Origin: Paenibacillus whitsoniae
GTDB lineage: Bacteria; Bacillota; Bacilli; Paenibacillales; NBRC-103111
DNA: 64,000 bases
Direction of reading: 5' to 3'
Assembly: GCF_003955665.1 (NCBI RefSeq)
Contig: NZ_RXHU01000015.1
Coordinates: forward strand, 403,397 to 467,396
The translations under genes and the position numbers were made by a program. Every line of letters begins with the position of its first letter. The first letter of the stretch is position 1. The notes under the pieces are model-generated. The model was not told the DNA's origin. It ran no database searches and saw only the letters and a list, made by a program, of their open reading frames with translations. Positions 53,079 to 61,804 of the stretch are shown in pieces.

Positions 53079-54659
53079 TCATTCGATGCCGCGGGATCTT
53101 CTTTCTTCGTAACTCCGTTTATATTCCGAAGGTGTCATACCGGTATATTTCTTAAATACCTTTCCAAAATACTGGGTCTCCTCACGGAAGCCCGTCATTG
53201 TTGAAATTTCATATATTTTAAAATCTGATGTCTGTTCAATTAGGTGTTTTGCCAATTCCATCCGTCGGTCAATTACATATTGCGAGAACTTCACGCCCAT
53301 CTCTTTAGTAAAGAGTCTCCCCAAATAGTCAACATTAATATAAAGCAACTCTTTTCCAATCCAAGTGAGAGTTAGATCTGGATTGGATAAGTGCTCTTCA
53401 ACAATTTGCAATACGGAAGCAACCATACGATGGTGCTTTGATGAAGAAGCATCTTGATTAGTCGTTGCAATTGTTCCCATAACTGATTTTAGATACTCAA
53501 ACGTTTCTTGTAAGCTACTGAATTCTTGGAAACGAACTACCTGAGCGAGCTGCTCCGGGGCTGGGGGCAGCTGTCCCTTTCGAATAATTATTAAATAAAG
53601 CTCCATGCAGTAGGCGATGACCTCATTGATTTCCATTCGACGAATTTCAAATATCTGAAATAATTCTCTCAGTCTTTCCTCTGCTGCCTTTACGTCTCCC
53701 GCTTTAACAGACATTGTAATTTCCTCAAATGAAGCTGAAAAGTCCTCCTGTCTAGAGGAACCAACGCCGTCTTGTACATCTTCACGTGTAATTATACATC
53801 CCTCTGTAAAGTAAAAACGGTGCCTCAAATACCCTTGAACCTCTTTATACATGCCACGAATATCCTTAAATCCTCCATCAGTACTTACACCAATAAAGAG
53901 CTCTAGATGATAATAGGATTTATAAATCTCACTCATCCGATTGAGAATGGCAATTAATTTCTGGAAGTCCATTGAAGGTATTAGCAATAAAACACTTTCT
54001 TCTACCACAGTGCTTAAAATTAGTCCTTCAGATGTGAAGAGATCCTCTGCTATGTTTTTTAATGCAAATCTTTGTAAGTACCCACATGAGTCGCTAAATT
54101 GTACTAGCACGAGCTGAAATGTCTGAATATTAGTGTGTAACATTTCCATAAACTCATCAAAATCCCGCTGATTATACGCTCCCGTTAGGGCAATATCCCG
54201 AAGAAACTGCTCTTTAACATGTGGTAGCATCTTCTTATAATGATGGTGAAGCTTTGTTATAAAATTCTGTTTTTCATGTTCCTGTTCAATTTCTTTTTTG
54301 ATTTCTGTCAAAACTTCCAATATTTGAACTTCATTACATGGTTTGAGTAAATAATGCTTAAGGCCACTTCTCATTGCTTCACTCATATATGCATAATCGT
54401 CATAGCCAGATAACACAACAAATACAACGGCATGCTCCTGCTTTTCTTGAATTTTACGAATTAATTCAAGCCCATTCATAATAGGCATTTTTATGTCCGT
54501 GATGATGATGTCCGGTCGCTCTGCTTCGAAAAGTTCTAGTGCCTCAAATCCATTTTTTGCAGCACCAACCAAAGCTAGATCATGTTCGGACCAACTTATT
54601 AATTGAGCTATACTGTCTCTGGATAGCTTCTCGTCGTCGACGATTAGAACTTTATGCAT
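53079..54659 (-). CDS. YesN-like response regulator with AraC output domain
   Basis: A 526-residue regulator: receiver domain with DDE near residue 9, phosphorylated Asp in DIIITDIKMP (about 55), VLSGYDDY and HYLLKP; a middle region; and a C-terminal AraC double helix-turn-helix (WIGKELLYINVDYLGRLFTK, IYEISTMTGFREETQYFGKV, MTPSEYKRSY). ATG 54659 overlaps the kinase stop by eight bases, with GAGGGGGAGAACC as ribosome site, so the pair is translationally coupled. It presumably activates the importer promoter at 53003 and enzyme genes of unit 3. Confidence 0.93.
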   Translation of the reverse strand: MHKVLIVDDEKLSRDSIAQLISWSEHDLALVGAAKNGFEALELFEAERPDIIITDIKMPIMNGLELIRKIQEKQEHAVVFVVLSGYDDYAYMSEAMRSGLKHYLLKPCNEVQILEVLTEIKKEIEQEHEKQNFITKLHHHYKKMLPHVKEQFLRDIALTGAYNQRDFDEFMEMLHTNIQTFQLVLVQFSDSCGYLQRFALKNIAEDLFTSEGLILSTVVEESVLLLIPSMDFQKLIAILNRMSEIYKSYYHLELFIGVSTDGGFKDIRGMYKEVQGYLRHRFYFTEGCIITREDVQDGVGSSRQEDFSASFEEITMSVKAGDVKAAEERLRELFQIFEIRRMEINEVIAYCMELYLIIIRKGQLPPAPEQLAQVVRFQEFSSLQETFEYLKSVMGTIATTNQDASSSKHHRMVASVLQIVEEHLSNPDLTLTWIGKELLYINVDYLGRLFTKEMGVKFSQYVIDRRMELAKHLIEQTSDFKIYEISTMTGFREETQYFGKVFKKYTGMTPSEYKRSYEERRSRGIE

Positions 54660-56403
54660 GGTTCTCCCCCTCTTTTGGAATACTCACCGTAACGCATGTG
54701 CCAAGTCCAACCGTACTTTTGAAGCGTAGTCCCGCCTGTTCTCCATACATTAGCTTTAGTCGCTCATTAATATTTTTCAATCCAATTCCTGTTCCTTTTG
54801 ATGTAATTTCAAATGCTCGCAATCGTTCCAGGAACTCCTCCTCCATCCCAGGGCCATTGTCTGAAACAGACACTTCAATTATCTCTGTCGTTTCCGCGGC
54901 TTCAACGGTTATTGTGCAGCTTTCAAGCATGTTTTCCAAACCATGCTTAATTGCATTTTCAACAATAGGTTGGAGTAACATTTTAGGGATTTGATATGAA
55001 TAGAAACGCTCATCTACACTTAGATTAAATTGGAGTTCGCTTTCATATCTTACCTTTTGAATGTTCATATAATCTTGTAACAATCCGATTTCCTCACCTA
55101 GAGTAATCACTTCAACTTGATTGTTCATGGCGTTACGAAGCAGACGGCTAAGTGATTCGACCATCGTGGAGATCTTGTGCTGACCGCCGACCCTTGCTAT
55201 CCAGTTGATCGAAGTCAACGTATTATACAAAAAATGGGGGTTAATTTGAGCTTGCAATGCCCTAAACTCCGTATCCTTCAGCATAATTTGCCTTGTATAA
55301 TTCTCTTCAATCAACGCCTCGATTCTCTGAATCATGATAAGAAAACGCCTTTGCAAATATCCGACTTCATCAGACCGATCGGTCTCCTCTAAAACAATCT
55401 CTCCGAAATCGCCTTTCTCCGCCTGCTTCATTTGCATCGATAAATTTTCAATTGGCTTCGTTATCCCTCTCGCTACTCGGTAGCTAATCGCAATAACTGT
55501 AAGCAACGAAAGGAGCACGACCACAAGAAGGGCGAAGCGCAAATCATTTTTTTTCTTAAAAATATTGTTGTAGGAAATAAGATTATAGTACGTCCATCCT
55601 GTAACACGGGATGTCGTGTAGGCGATAAAGTAACTCGATCCCTCTATTTTTTCAGTCAGATACCCTTGTTTGGAGGCGAGCATTGCGGTGCTTGGTTGAA
55701 ACTTAAGGTCAGGTGTATAAATCGGTTGATTACCTTTCCAAATAGCAAGAGTTACTTTATCTTTGGTTATGGATAAATGATTCTGAATTAGAGAATCCAA
55801 ATTCAATTGAACGATTAACGTGCCTAATGGAGCCAACATATCAACGCCGATAGACCGGATTTCCCGTGCAGACAACAAGTAAGCGTTCATATTATCGGGT
55901 TCAATCCAAACGTTGGCCCCTTTGCCTTCCTTGGCTTTAACAACCGCTTCATTTTTCTTATTTTCGTCTGGTACCTGTGCAGACTGATTCACCATCATAT
56001 CGTAGCCACTTTCATTAACAAAACGGATCGACGAAATATATTTGTCAGTCAGCATGCTTGTAAATATTTTATTTTTAAAGTCCTGTAGTATCTGTGCCCT
56101 GTCGTACTCGTTAGTTATTTCTTTGGCTTTGCTGAGTTGCTGCTGTATCCGTGCATCGGTCGAAATACTCAAGGTAAACGCTTCAATGCTTTGGAGTTCA
56201 GTCTCAATGTCACCTATGGAATTGTTAATGGCCCCTGCCGACTGACTGTACAACATTTCATCATACGCTTTAAAGACATATTGCAAACAAATCACAACAA
56301 CGATACAAAAACATATAATCAACAGCATCATGACACTCATCAATCGATACTTAATCTTCATGTTTTTGAAGTTCAGATGATTATTGAACCTCTCCATAGT
56401 CAC
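54652..56403 (-). CDS. YesM-like sensor histidine kinase
   Basis: A 583-residue membrane kinase with transmembrane segments near 20-40 and 290-310, an extracellular sensor, a HAMP linker (ITKPIENLSMQMKQAEKGDF), the phospho-acceptor His in LQAQINPHFLYNTLTS and a GHKL ATPase domain (VENAIKHGLEN, SDNGPGMEE, GIGLKNINERLKLMYG). The start is GTG 56403, preceded by GGGAGGGGCGTC; ATG 56397 is an alternative. Upstream lies a perfect palindrome at 56484-56498. Confidence 0.93.
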   Translation of the reverse strand: MTMERFNNHLNFKNMKIKYRLMSVMMLLIICFCIVVVICLQYVFKAYDEMLYSQSAGAINNSIGDIETELQSIEAFTLSISTDARIQQQLSKAKEITNEYDRAQILQDFKNKIFTSMLTDKYISSIRFVNESGYDMMVNQSAQVPDENKKNEAVVKAKEGKGANVWIEPDNMNAYLLSAREIRSIGVDMLAPLGTLIVQLNLDSLIQNHLSITKDKVTLAIWKGNQPIYTPDLKFQPSTAMLASKQGYLTEKIEGSSYFIAYTTSRVTGWTYYNLISYNNIFKKKNDLRFALLVVVLLSLLTVIAISYRVARGITKPIENLSMQMKQAEKGDFGEIVLEETDRSDEVGYLQRRFLIMIQRIEALIEENYTRQIMLKDTEFRALQAQINPHFLYNTLTSINWIARVGGQHKISTMVESLSRLLRNAMNNQVEVITLGEEIGLLQDYMNIQKVRYESELQFNLSVDERFYSYQIPKMLLQPIVENAIKHGLENMLESCTITVEAAETTEIIEVSVSDNGPGMEEEFLERLRAFEITSKGTGIGLKNINERLKLMYGEQAGLRFKSTVGLGTCVTVSIPKEGENHA

Positions 56404-56483
56404 GACGCCCCTCCCTATAACCTACAACGTATTCGAAAAAAGAAACGCCTATATTTCAGTTTCTCTTTTTAGCTTAACCCAAG

Positions 56484-56498
56484 TTGAAACGGTTTCAA
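56484..56498 (-). promoter_or_regulatory. Palindromic cre/LacI-type operator upstream of the kinase gene
   Basis: TTGAAAC-G-GTTTCAA is a perfect 15-base palindrome with the central CG of CcpA and LacI-family operators; it matches the cre consensus at about 12 of 14 positions. It lies about 80 bases before the kinase start, so carbon catabolite control of the sensor pair is likely. Confidence 0.5.
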
Positions 56499-56620
56499 AC
56501 GGAAAATATCGATCTCTCTAAACACATTTGATATTACGTTAGCGAAAATTAGAACGGAACTCAATGTAAAAACTCGATAACAATTAGGAAAAAACTCGAT
56601 AATTTTCTACATAAAAAAAA

Positions 56621-56641
56621 GCCACCCCGAATCAGAGTGGC
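56621..56641 (-). terminator. Terminator of the GH2/SGNH operon
   Basis: GCCAC and GTGGC (extended by AA/TT) around an 11-base loop, followed on the minus strand by TTTTTTTTAT, 28 bases past the stop at 56669. Confidence 0.75.
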
Positions 56642-56668
56642 TTGCGTTAAGTTCGTTTTTGCGTAATG

Positions 56669-57769
56669 CTATTCAATTCTGCTTGCAACCAAAGCTTCCG
56701 CGCCCGGCAGCAAATGACGCTGTAAAGGTTCAATCCCTTTACCCTCGATCTCACTGACAATTAATCTGGCAATTTCGACCGCACCCGGCTCGGTAAAATG
56801 CGTATTATCTTGCGTACCCTCCGGCAGATACTCATATTGTCCCGCTTCCGTCCAAAGAAACACTTGCTTCGTGCGCTCTTCGCCAAGCTCCTCAAAGTAC
56901 TCTTTACTTCTGGCAGCCAGATCGATGAACGGTATGCCCTCTTGTTCCGCAAGCTGGCGCATCGCCTCGATATAATCGCCGTGTGTGTTTCGAATCGTGC
57001 CGTCCTCCTCAAAGAAGCGGCGATGCATAGGCGCAACCAGCAGCGGATACGCCCCTGTATCCCTGGCAAGATCGAGATATTGCTTTAAATACGTGGGATA
57101 GGTGGTAAAAGGCTCCGTACCGATATCACTCTCTTTCTCATCATTATGAGCGAATTGGATGACCAGGAAATCGCCGCCGCGAAGCTTCTTAGCGATCCGG
57201 CTTAAGCGACTTTCTTGAATGAAGCTTTTACTGCTTCTGCCGGAGCAGGCATGATTCGCGATCGCTAAGCCGTCGCTCAGAAATAAACCGATGGTTTGCC
57301 CCCAACCTGTATACGGATAATGAAAGGAAGGCTGGTCCGTGACCGTCGAATCCCCCGCGAGAAAGAGCGTTGGCAAACTCGCCAGCCGCATCACTTCTAC
57401 CTGCTGGACACTAGGCGCCTCGCCGCTAAAAGCTAGCTTTAACTGCCCGTCGGCAACATGAACGGCAAACGACTTTTTCACAACAACCCCTGCTTCAGTC
57501 TTCAACTCGTACAGTCTTAATCGACCGAGTCCCTCCTTCACCGTCGTTACCGCTTGTCGATTCGGAGAGCCGATCGTAAGCGTAACACGATAGTTCCCGT
57601 TCGGAACATCCATGAGAAGTGTTGGGACCGCAGGGATAAAATAATCGCCTGGCCAGGAATCTCGCATATCCTCCACTTTGGAGCGCATCAGCGGAAGGGA
57701 GAAGCCATATCCTTGCTCCATATCATACGTACCACATAAGTCGGTTTTAATTGCGTAGCCAAATTCCAT
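56669..57769 (-). CDS. Cytoplasmic rhamnogalacturonan acetylesterase-like SGNH enzyme
   Basis: A 366-residue protein with an N-terminal jelly-roll (about 1-135) and a C-terminal SGNH domain: FLAGDSTVTDQPS (nucleophile Ser), NHACSGRSSKSFI, IQFAHNDEKES and QDNTHFTEPGAVEIARL (catalytic Asp/His). It is of the RhgT/YesT kind that deacetylates rhamnogalacturonan fragments. No signal peptide is seen, so it would act inside the cell. It shares the esterase type with 41976-43865, giving unit 3 one exported and one internal enzyme. ATG 57769 follows AAGGAAGGTCTAAAGG, 25 bases after the GH2 stop, so both are co-transcribed. Confidence 0.88.
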   Translation of the reverse strand: MEFGYAIKTDLCGTYDMEQGYGFSLPLMRSKVEDMRDSWPGDYFIPAVPTLLMDVPNGNYRVTLTIGSPNRQAVTTVKEGLGRLRLYELKTEAGVVVKKSFAVHVADGQLKLAFSGEAPSVQQVEVMRLASLPTLFLAGDSTVTDQPSFHYPYTGWGQTIGLFLSDGLAIANHACSGRSSKSFIQESRLSRIAKKLRGGDFLVIQFAHNDEKESDIGTEPFTTYPTYLKQYLDLARDTGAYPLLVAPMHRRFFEEDGTIRNTHGDYIEAMRQLAEQEGIPFIDLAARSKEYFEELGEERTKQVFLWTEAGQYEYLPEGTQDNTHFTEPGAVEIARLIVSEIEGKGIEPLQRHLLPGAEALVASRIE

Positions 57770-57794
57770 CCTTTAGACCTTCCTTTACATAAAG

Positions 57795-60098
57795 CTAATT
57801 TACACTCATGACGAGCTGAGCCGAATACATCCCTTCTGAATGCGCGGTTACCACGACACGCCCAGCTTCACCGGTCAGTCGGATGACCGTGCTGACACAG
57901 CCCCGATACATGTGCATCCAGTTACGATCGTAGGGCTCGCTTGAACACAGATCCCCATTATCGACAGCCACGATCTCCGCCGGCCCCGTCACCTGAAAGG
58001 AGACTTTGGCGCTCTCGCGGAACACCGATACGCCGTCTGCATCCATGGCACGAACCGTGAATAATTTTTGATAGCCTTCTTTTGCCGCCAGATGGACGAC
58101 TTCTTCAACGAAGCCAAGTTTAACGGCTGGCCCTGCTGTTTTCAACACATAGCTGCACACTTCATGCTTGTCTTTAAAGCCTCTGACTTTAATCGTCCCC
58201 GGCTGATAAGGCAGAAAGCCTGTAATCATGCGGTTCGGATAGGAACTCGGCTCCTTGACATGAAACTGTTTGCCGTTCAGATCAATCGTCACTTCTTCAC
58301 AGTTCGTGGCAATCATATAAGGAATGACCGTCTTATTAAATTGAGGAAAGTTCCAATGGCTCGCATACCTAGGGGCATCCCAATGCTCTTTTGCCCCTTC
58401 ATCCTGCAAGGAATAATCCATGACGGCCAAGTACACCATCGGCTTATCTGTCCAATAACTTTCATACAGATAAGAAATCGGCTTACGTTCATTGTTCGTG
58501 GAGAACAATGAACCTGCCCACCCTTTGGCAGGGTACCCCATCGACTCACCGAGATAATCAATACCCGTCCAGAGCATGCCGCCGATGACGTAATCAAGCT
58601 TTTCCACATCGAGCCATGGATTTTCATCCGAAAAATTTTGCATCTGATCCGGATGTCCGCGGAAATATTGAAACGTCTCGGTTCCCAGTATTAATTTATT
58701 CGGAACAGCCTCATGGATAAGGGGATACCATTGTTCTTGATAATTGCAGCTAATGACATCCACAATCTCCGCAATTCGGGCAATCCGCTCCACTCGTTCA
58801 TACTTATCATAGATCTCTGTATCACTCACTTCGTCTACGAACTGCTGAATATCTTTGATTTTGGATAAATCCACTTCGCTCTCGTATTTAAAGTGAGGAT
58901 TCATCGCATAAGAAACCGGTCTGGTGTCGTCCAAAGTAAGCAGATGTTCTTTCAGCATTTTTAGAATGCTAAGCATGGACGCTTGCGCTTGATTTTCAAC
59001 CTCATTTCCTACGCCCCACATGAAAATACAAGGATGATTACGATCTCTCTTCACCATCGCTTCCAAGTCTGCTTGCCATTCCGTCTCAAAATATCTGCGG
59101 TAGGAGCCGCCCGTCCATTTATCAAACGCTTCTTCATACACAAGCAGCCCGATTTCATCACACAGATCTAGGAGTTCAGCAGCAGGCATATGGTGAGATG
59201 GACGAATAGCATTACATCCCATCGCTTTGAATTTGAGCAGTCGATCTTTCCAAATTTCCGCTGGAACAGCTACGCCCAGACAACCCGCATCCTGATGAAT
59301 GCAAAATCCCTTAATCTTAGTCAAGTTGCCGTTGAGAAACATCCCTTTCCCGGGTATCATCTCGATCTCTCGAACACCGATTCGCAAGCGATACCCATCT
59401 ACCACTTGATTCCCCTCATAAAGGGACAAATCGACTTGATACAAATTAGGTTGTTCCGGACTCCAACGCTTAACGTTCGGAATCTCTATACGAATGACGC
59501 CATCCTCTGATGTGCCTGTTAGACGAACGGTTCCATCCGTGATCGTTGCTGTTACCAACGAAGATGTCCCTGTTCGTATCATAACGACACCCGTACTTCC
59601 CTCCAACACGGATTTCACTTGAATGTCTCCCGGTTTCAGATGATTGTGATGTAGCTCCAGCAATTTGACATTTCGGTAAATGCCCGCTCCAGAATACCAC
59701 CGATCTGCCGGGAAAGAAGTGTTATCCACCTTTACAAGGATCTGATTATCTCCTTCTTGAATCGCATGGGTAATATCCAGCGTAAATCTGGAGTACCCAT
59801 ATTTTCGCCCGCCGACTTCGTTCCCGTTCACCCATACCGTACAGTTTTCATACACACCGTCAAATTGCAAGTGATACACATACCCTTTTTTCATGCTGTC
59901 CAAAACAAGATTTTTTCTGTACCAACCAATTCCCCATCGTTCTCGGAATCCCTGAGGTGCCCCCTGCTTCATGTTCATGTTGATCGGCGCTGCGATTGCC
60001 CAGTCATGTGGCAAATGCACAGGCGCAAAGTTCTGATCCTCTGGCTCTTTTAAAGTAAACTCCCAACCGCTCATCATGAGGGTCTCTTTTCGGCTCAT
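57795..60098 (-). CDS. GH2-family beta-galactosidase/beta-glucuronidase
   Basis: A 767-residue cytoplasmic enzyme with the GH2 domain series: sugar-binding domain (1-150, LPHDWAIAAP, GIGWYRKNL), immunoglobulin-like domain, TIM barrel with the acid/base Glu in FMWGVGNEVENQ near residue 365 and likely nucleophile in ILGTETFQYF, GGMLWTGIDYLGE, and C-terminal beta-sandwiches. It should release a terminal beta-linked galactose or uronic acid from imported pectic side chains. The start ATG 60098 is divergent from the AraC gene at 60226; the 127-base gap is AT-rich and must hold both promoters. Confidence 0.9.
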   Translation of the reverse strand: MSRKETLMMSGWEFTLKEPEDQNFAPVHLPHDWAIAAPINMNMKQGAPQGFRERWGIGWYRKNLVLDSMKKGYVYHLQFDGVYENCTVWVNGNEVGGRKYGYSRFTLDITHAIQEGDNQILVKVDNTSFPADRWYSGAGIYRNVKLLELHHNHLKPGDIQVKSVLEGSTGVVMIRTGTSSLVTATITDGTVRLTGTSEDGVIRIEIPNVKRWSPEQPNLYQVDLSLYEGNQVVDGYRLRIGVREIEMIPGKGMFLNGNLTKIKGFCIHQDAGCLGVAVPAEIWKDRLLKFKAMGCNAIRPSHHMPAAELLDLCDEIGLLVYEEAFDKWTGGSYRRYFETEWQADLEAMVKRDRNHPCIFMWGVGNEVENQAQASMLSILKMLKEHLLTLDDTRPVSYAMNPHFKYESEVDLSKIKDIQQFVDEVSDTEIYDKYERVERIARIAEIVDVISCNYQEQWYPLIHEAVPNKLILGTETFQYFRGHPDQMQNFSDENPWLDVEKLDYVIGGMLWTGIDYLGESMGYPAKGWAGSLFSTNNERKPISYLYESYWTDKPMVYLAVMDYSLQDEGAKEHWDAPRYASHWNFPQFNKTVIPYMIATNCEEVTIDLNGKQFHVKEPSSYPNRMITGFLPYQPGTIKVRGFKDKHEVCSYVLKTAGPAVKLGFVEEVVHLAAKEGYQKLFTVRAMDADGVSVFRESAKVSFQVTGPAEIVAVDNGDLCSSEPYDRNWMHMYRGCVSTVIRLTGEAGRVVVTAHSEGMYSAQLVMSVN

Positions 60099-60225
60099 TT
60101 TGATACCGTCCTTTCATTGCTTATAGGTACAAGCTTTGTTATATTCAAATTATAAAATCCGTAGCAACTTTAAAACAATCTAATTATTTTAAGATAAGCA
60201 CAAAAATATTAAGGTGGTATCTTTT

Positions 60226-61062
60226 GTGAGAAGACAAATTCCCATTATAACGGAATCGGATAGATTGCTTCCCTATTATTTAGTTGATGTGGGATCAGGT
60301 TGGAAGCAGGAACATATCGTGCGCGAGAAGGGATACTTTTACCAATGGATTCAGTGTATGGAAGGTGAAGGGGAGTTACGGACTGCAGGCAAAACGTTCC
60401 GGGTGAAAGAAGGCATGGCCATGCTTCTATTGAAAAATGAGCCTCATGAGTACTATGCATTAAGTCCTTCATGGATCGTAGACTGGATCGTCTTCGACGG
60501 TCGCCAAGTGGAGCCTTTTCTTCGATATATGGCGGAAATTCAAAACTCTGGAGCGTTTTATGTGATCCGACCCGACATATTTATTTCGAGAATTCAGCAA
60601 GCACTGGACATTCAACAGTCCGATAGGCCGATGAAAGGGATCCAATGCTCAAGCGTCATCTACGCCTTGCTGACCGATATTATCCAATATGCTTCCGTTC
60701 AGCCTAATCAGAGTGCCGACCTTCTGACTCACAAACTTAAACCTTTATTGGATTACATTGAACAGAACTACAATCAACCGCTTGCTCTGGAGTCCATGGC
60801 TGAGCTGACGGGCGTTACCCCCCAGCATTTATGTACCATTTTTAAAAAGACAATCAATGTCCGAATCTTTCAATATATTAATTCCGTTCGCATAAAAAAG
60901 AGCAAAGAGCTGCTCTTACACAATCATCCACAGATGCAGATTAAGGAAATTGCCACTTTGACCGGTTTTGAAGATGCGAATTATTTTAGTACCGTCTTTA
61001 AACAATTAGAAAAGATTAGCCCGAATGAATTTAGGAAAATTCAGTTGAGCAGCCGGAAATAA
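60226..61062 (+). CDS. AraC-family regulator with cupin sensor domain
   Basis: About 279 residues: cupin-like sensing half (GYFYQWIQCMEGEGELRTAG, AMLLLKNEPHEY) and a C-terminal double helix-turn-helix (LESMAELTGVTPQHLCTIFK, IKEIATLTGFEDANYFSTVF, ISPNEFRKIQ). The start is GTG 60226 because AAGGTGG lies seven bases upstream; an in-frame GTG at 60214 overlaps that site. It is divergent from the GH2/SGNH operon, which it probably controls, and is the last gene before R end D. Confidence 0.88.
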   Translation: MRRQIPIITESDRLLPYYLVDVGSGWKQEHIVREKGYFYQWIQCMEGEGELRTAGKTFRVKEGMAMLLLKNEPHEYYALSPSWIVDWIVFDGRQVEPFLRYMAEIQNSGAFYVIRPDIFISRIQQALDIQQSDRPMKGIQCSSVIYALLTDIIQYASVQPNQSADLLTHKLKPLLDYIEQNYNQPLALESMAELTGVTPQHLCTIFKKTINVRIFQYINSVRIKKSKELLLHNHPQMQIKEIATLTGFEDANYFSTVFKQLEKISPNEFRKIQLSSRK

Positions 61063-61105
61063 AAAACAAGCTGGAATCCGGTTTTTGGGATCTCGCTTGT
61101 TTTTT
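61062..61105 (+). terminator. Bidirectional terminator after the AraC gene
   Basis: AAAAAACAAGC and GCTTGTTTTTT pair across a 23-base loop, directly after the stop, with A- and T-runs on the two sides. Confidence 0.75.
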
Positions 61106-61149
61106 AATTTACGGCTAATATCCTCGCCAGCTTTATATCAATTCATACC

Positions 61150-61216
61150 ACTTCAAAACTTAATTTGTTACTTCAAGACTTTATTTGTTACTTCAAGACT
61201 TATTTGTCCTCCAACA
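61150..61216 (-). mobile_element. Tn7-like R end, copy D
   Basis: Packed inverted sites at 61150-61168, 61170-61188 and 61190-61207, in exact 20-base steps, then the terminal CCTCCAACA. Read inward from the terminus this is TGTTGGAGG-ACAAATAAGTCTTGAAGT. It is the best-preserved R end and has the ACA terminus. Confidence 0.75.
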
Positions 61217-61221
61217 ACCGC

Positions 61222-61375
61222 TGTTGGGTGACAAATAAGTTTTGAAGTGCAAGAAGCCAGCAAACTCAAGGGTTTGCTGGCTTTTCTTATAAAATCGATT
61301 GACAAATTAAGTTTTGAAGTTGTGTTTTGGAGTGAAACACCTGAATTACAAATAAGTTTTGAAGTGCTTTTTACA
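61222..61375 (+). mobile_element. Tn7-like L end, copy D (start of unit 4)
   Basis: Terminus TGTTGGGTG, sites at 61231-61248, 61302-61320 and 61348-61365 (offsets 71 and 46). It is separated from R end D by exactly five bases, ACCGC (61217-61221), the length of target duplication made by Tn7-family elements. No matching R end occurs before the window edge. Confidence 0.75.
61255..61286 (+). terminator. Hairpin inside L end D
   Basis: AGCCAGCAAAC (61255-61265) pairs with GTTTGCTGGCT (61272-61282), followed by TTTC. Confidence 0.62.
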
Positions 61376-61529
61376 AACTATTGCTTACCGTCCCATTTAA
61401 CTAATGTTCCTCGTTAGAATTCCTGTAAAACGAAAAATTTGGCGTTTGAACAAAAACGAGCGACTCAGTAAGATGGGGTTACGCACGAGGTCATAGCCTC
61501 AAAAAGCCCATCTAAGAGGTCGCTCTATC

Positions 61530-61640
61530 ATAAAGTTTAAGGCACAGGACAAACAAACTCAACTCATAGAAAACATTATCGTTCATCATCTGGTCGTTGT
61601 TGTAGACATCGCCCAGGAAGTCCATACCAGTGTTGGCACC
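61530..61640 (+). pseudogene. N-terminal remnant of an IS110-family transposase
   Basis: A plus-strand frame starting at an ATA (probably once ATG) reads KFKAQDKQTQLIENIIVHHL, then VVVVDIAQEVHTS. This resembles the start of IS110-type transposases, whose first catalytic Asp lies in a V-G-I-D-I-A-x-E-x-H motif. Similarity ends near 61640 and the following 61680-61725 is a CTT-rich simple repeat. The bulk of the element is gone. It is on the opposite strand from the IS110 gene at the window edge. Confidence 0.6.
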
Positions 61641-61804
61641 ACCCAAGTATTACATGCTTACAAGCTTCACCTTGGGCACTCCAACTCCTCCTTCTTCTTC
61701 TCTTCTTCTCTTCAACTTAGAAATCCTGCGAATTCATGAGCCTGAGTGAGGAAACTGAATCATATCGAGGGAGCGTAATGGACCAGCTCTGAGGCACAAG
61801 AAGT

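Larger units (their letters stand above)
41492..61216. mobile_element. Unit 3: rhamnogalacturonan/pectin-type cassette bounded by Tn7-like ends
   Basis: About 19.7 kb from the L terminus at 41492 to the R terminus at 61216. Cargo: two SGNH esterases, a 1192-residue glycosidase, GH28, binding protein with two permeases, YesN/YesM pair, GH2 and AraC. Its left half looks more AT-rich and uses more A/T-ending codons than unit 1, judged by eye, which would fit a separate origin. No transposition gene is present. Confidence 0.5.

Noticed and set aside
61680..61725. CTT-rich simple repeat
   Set aside because: A low-complexity run after the IS110 remnant; no regulatory role can be supported.
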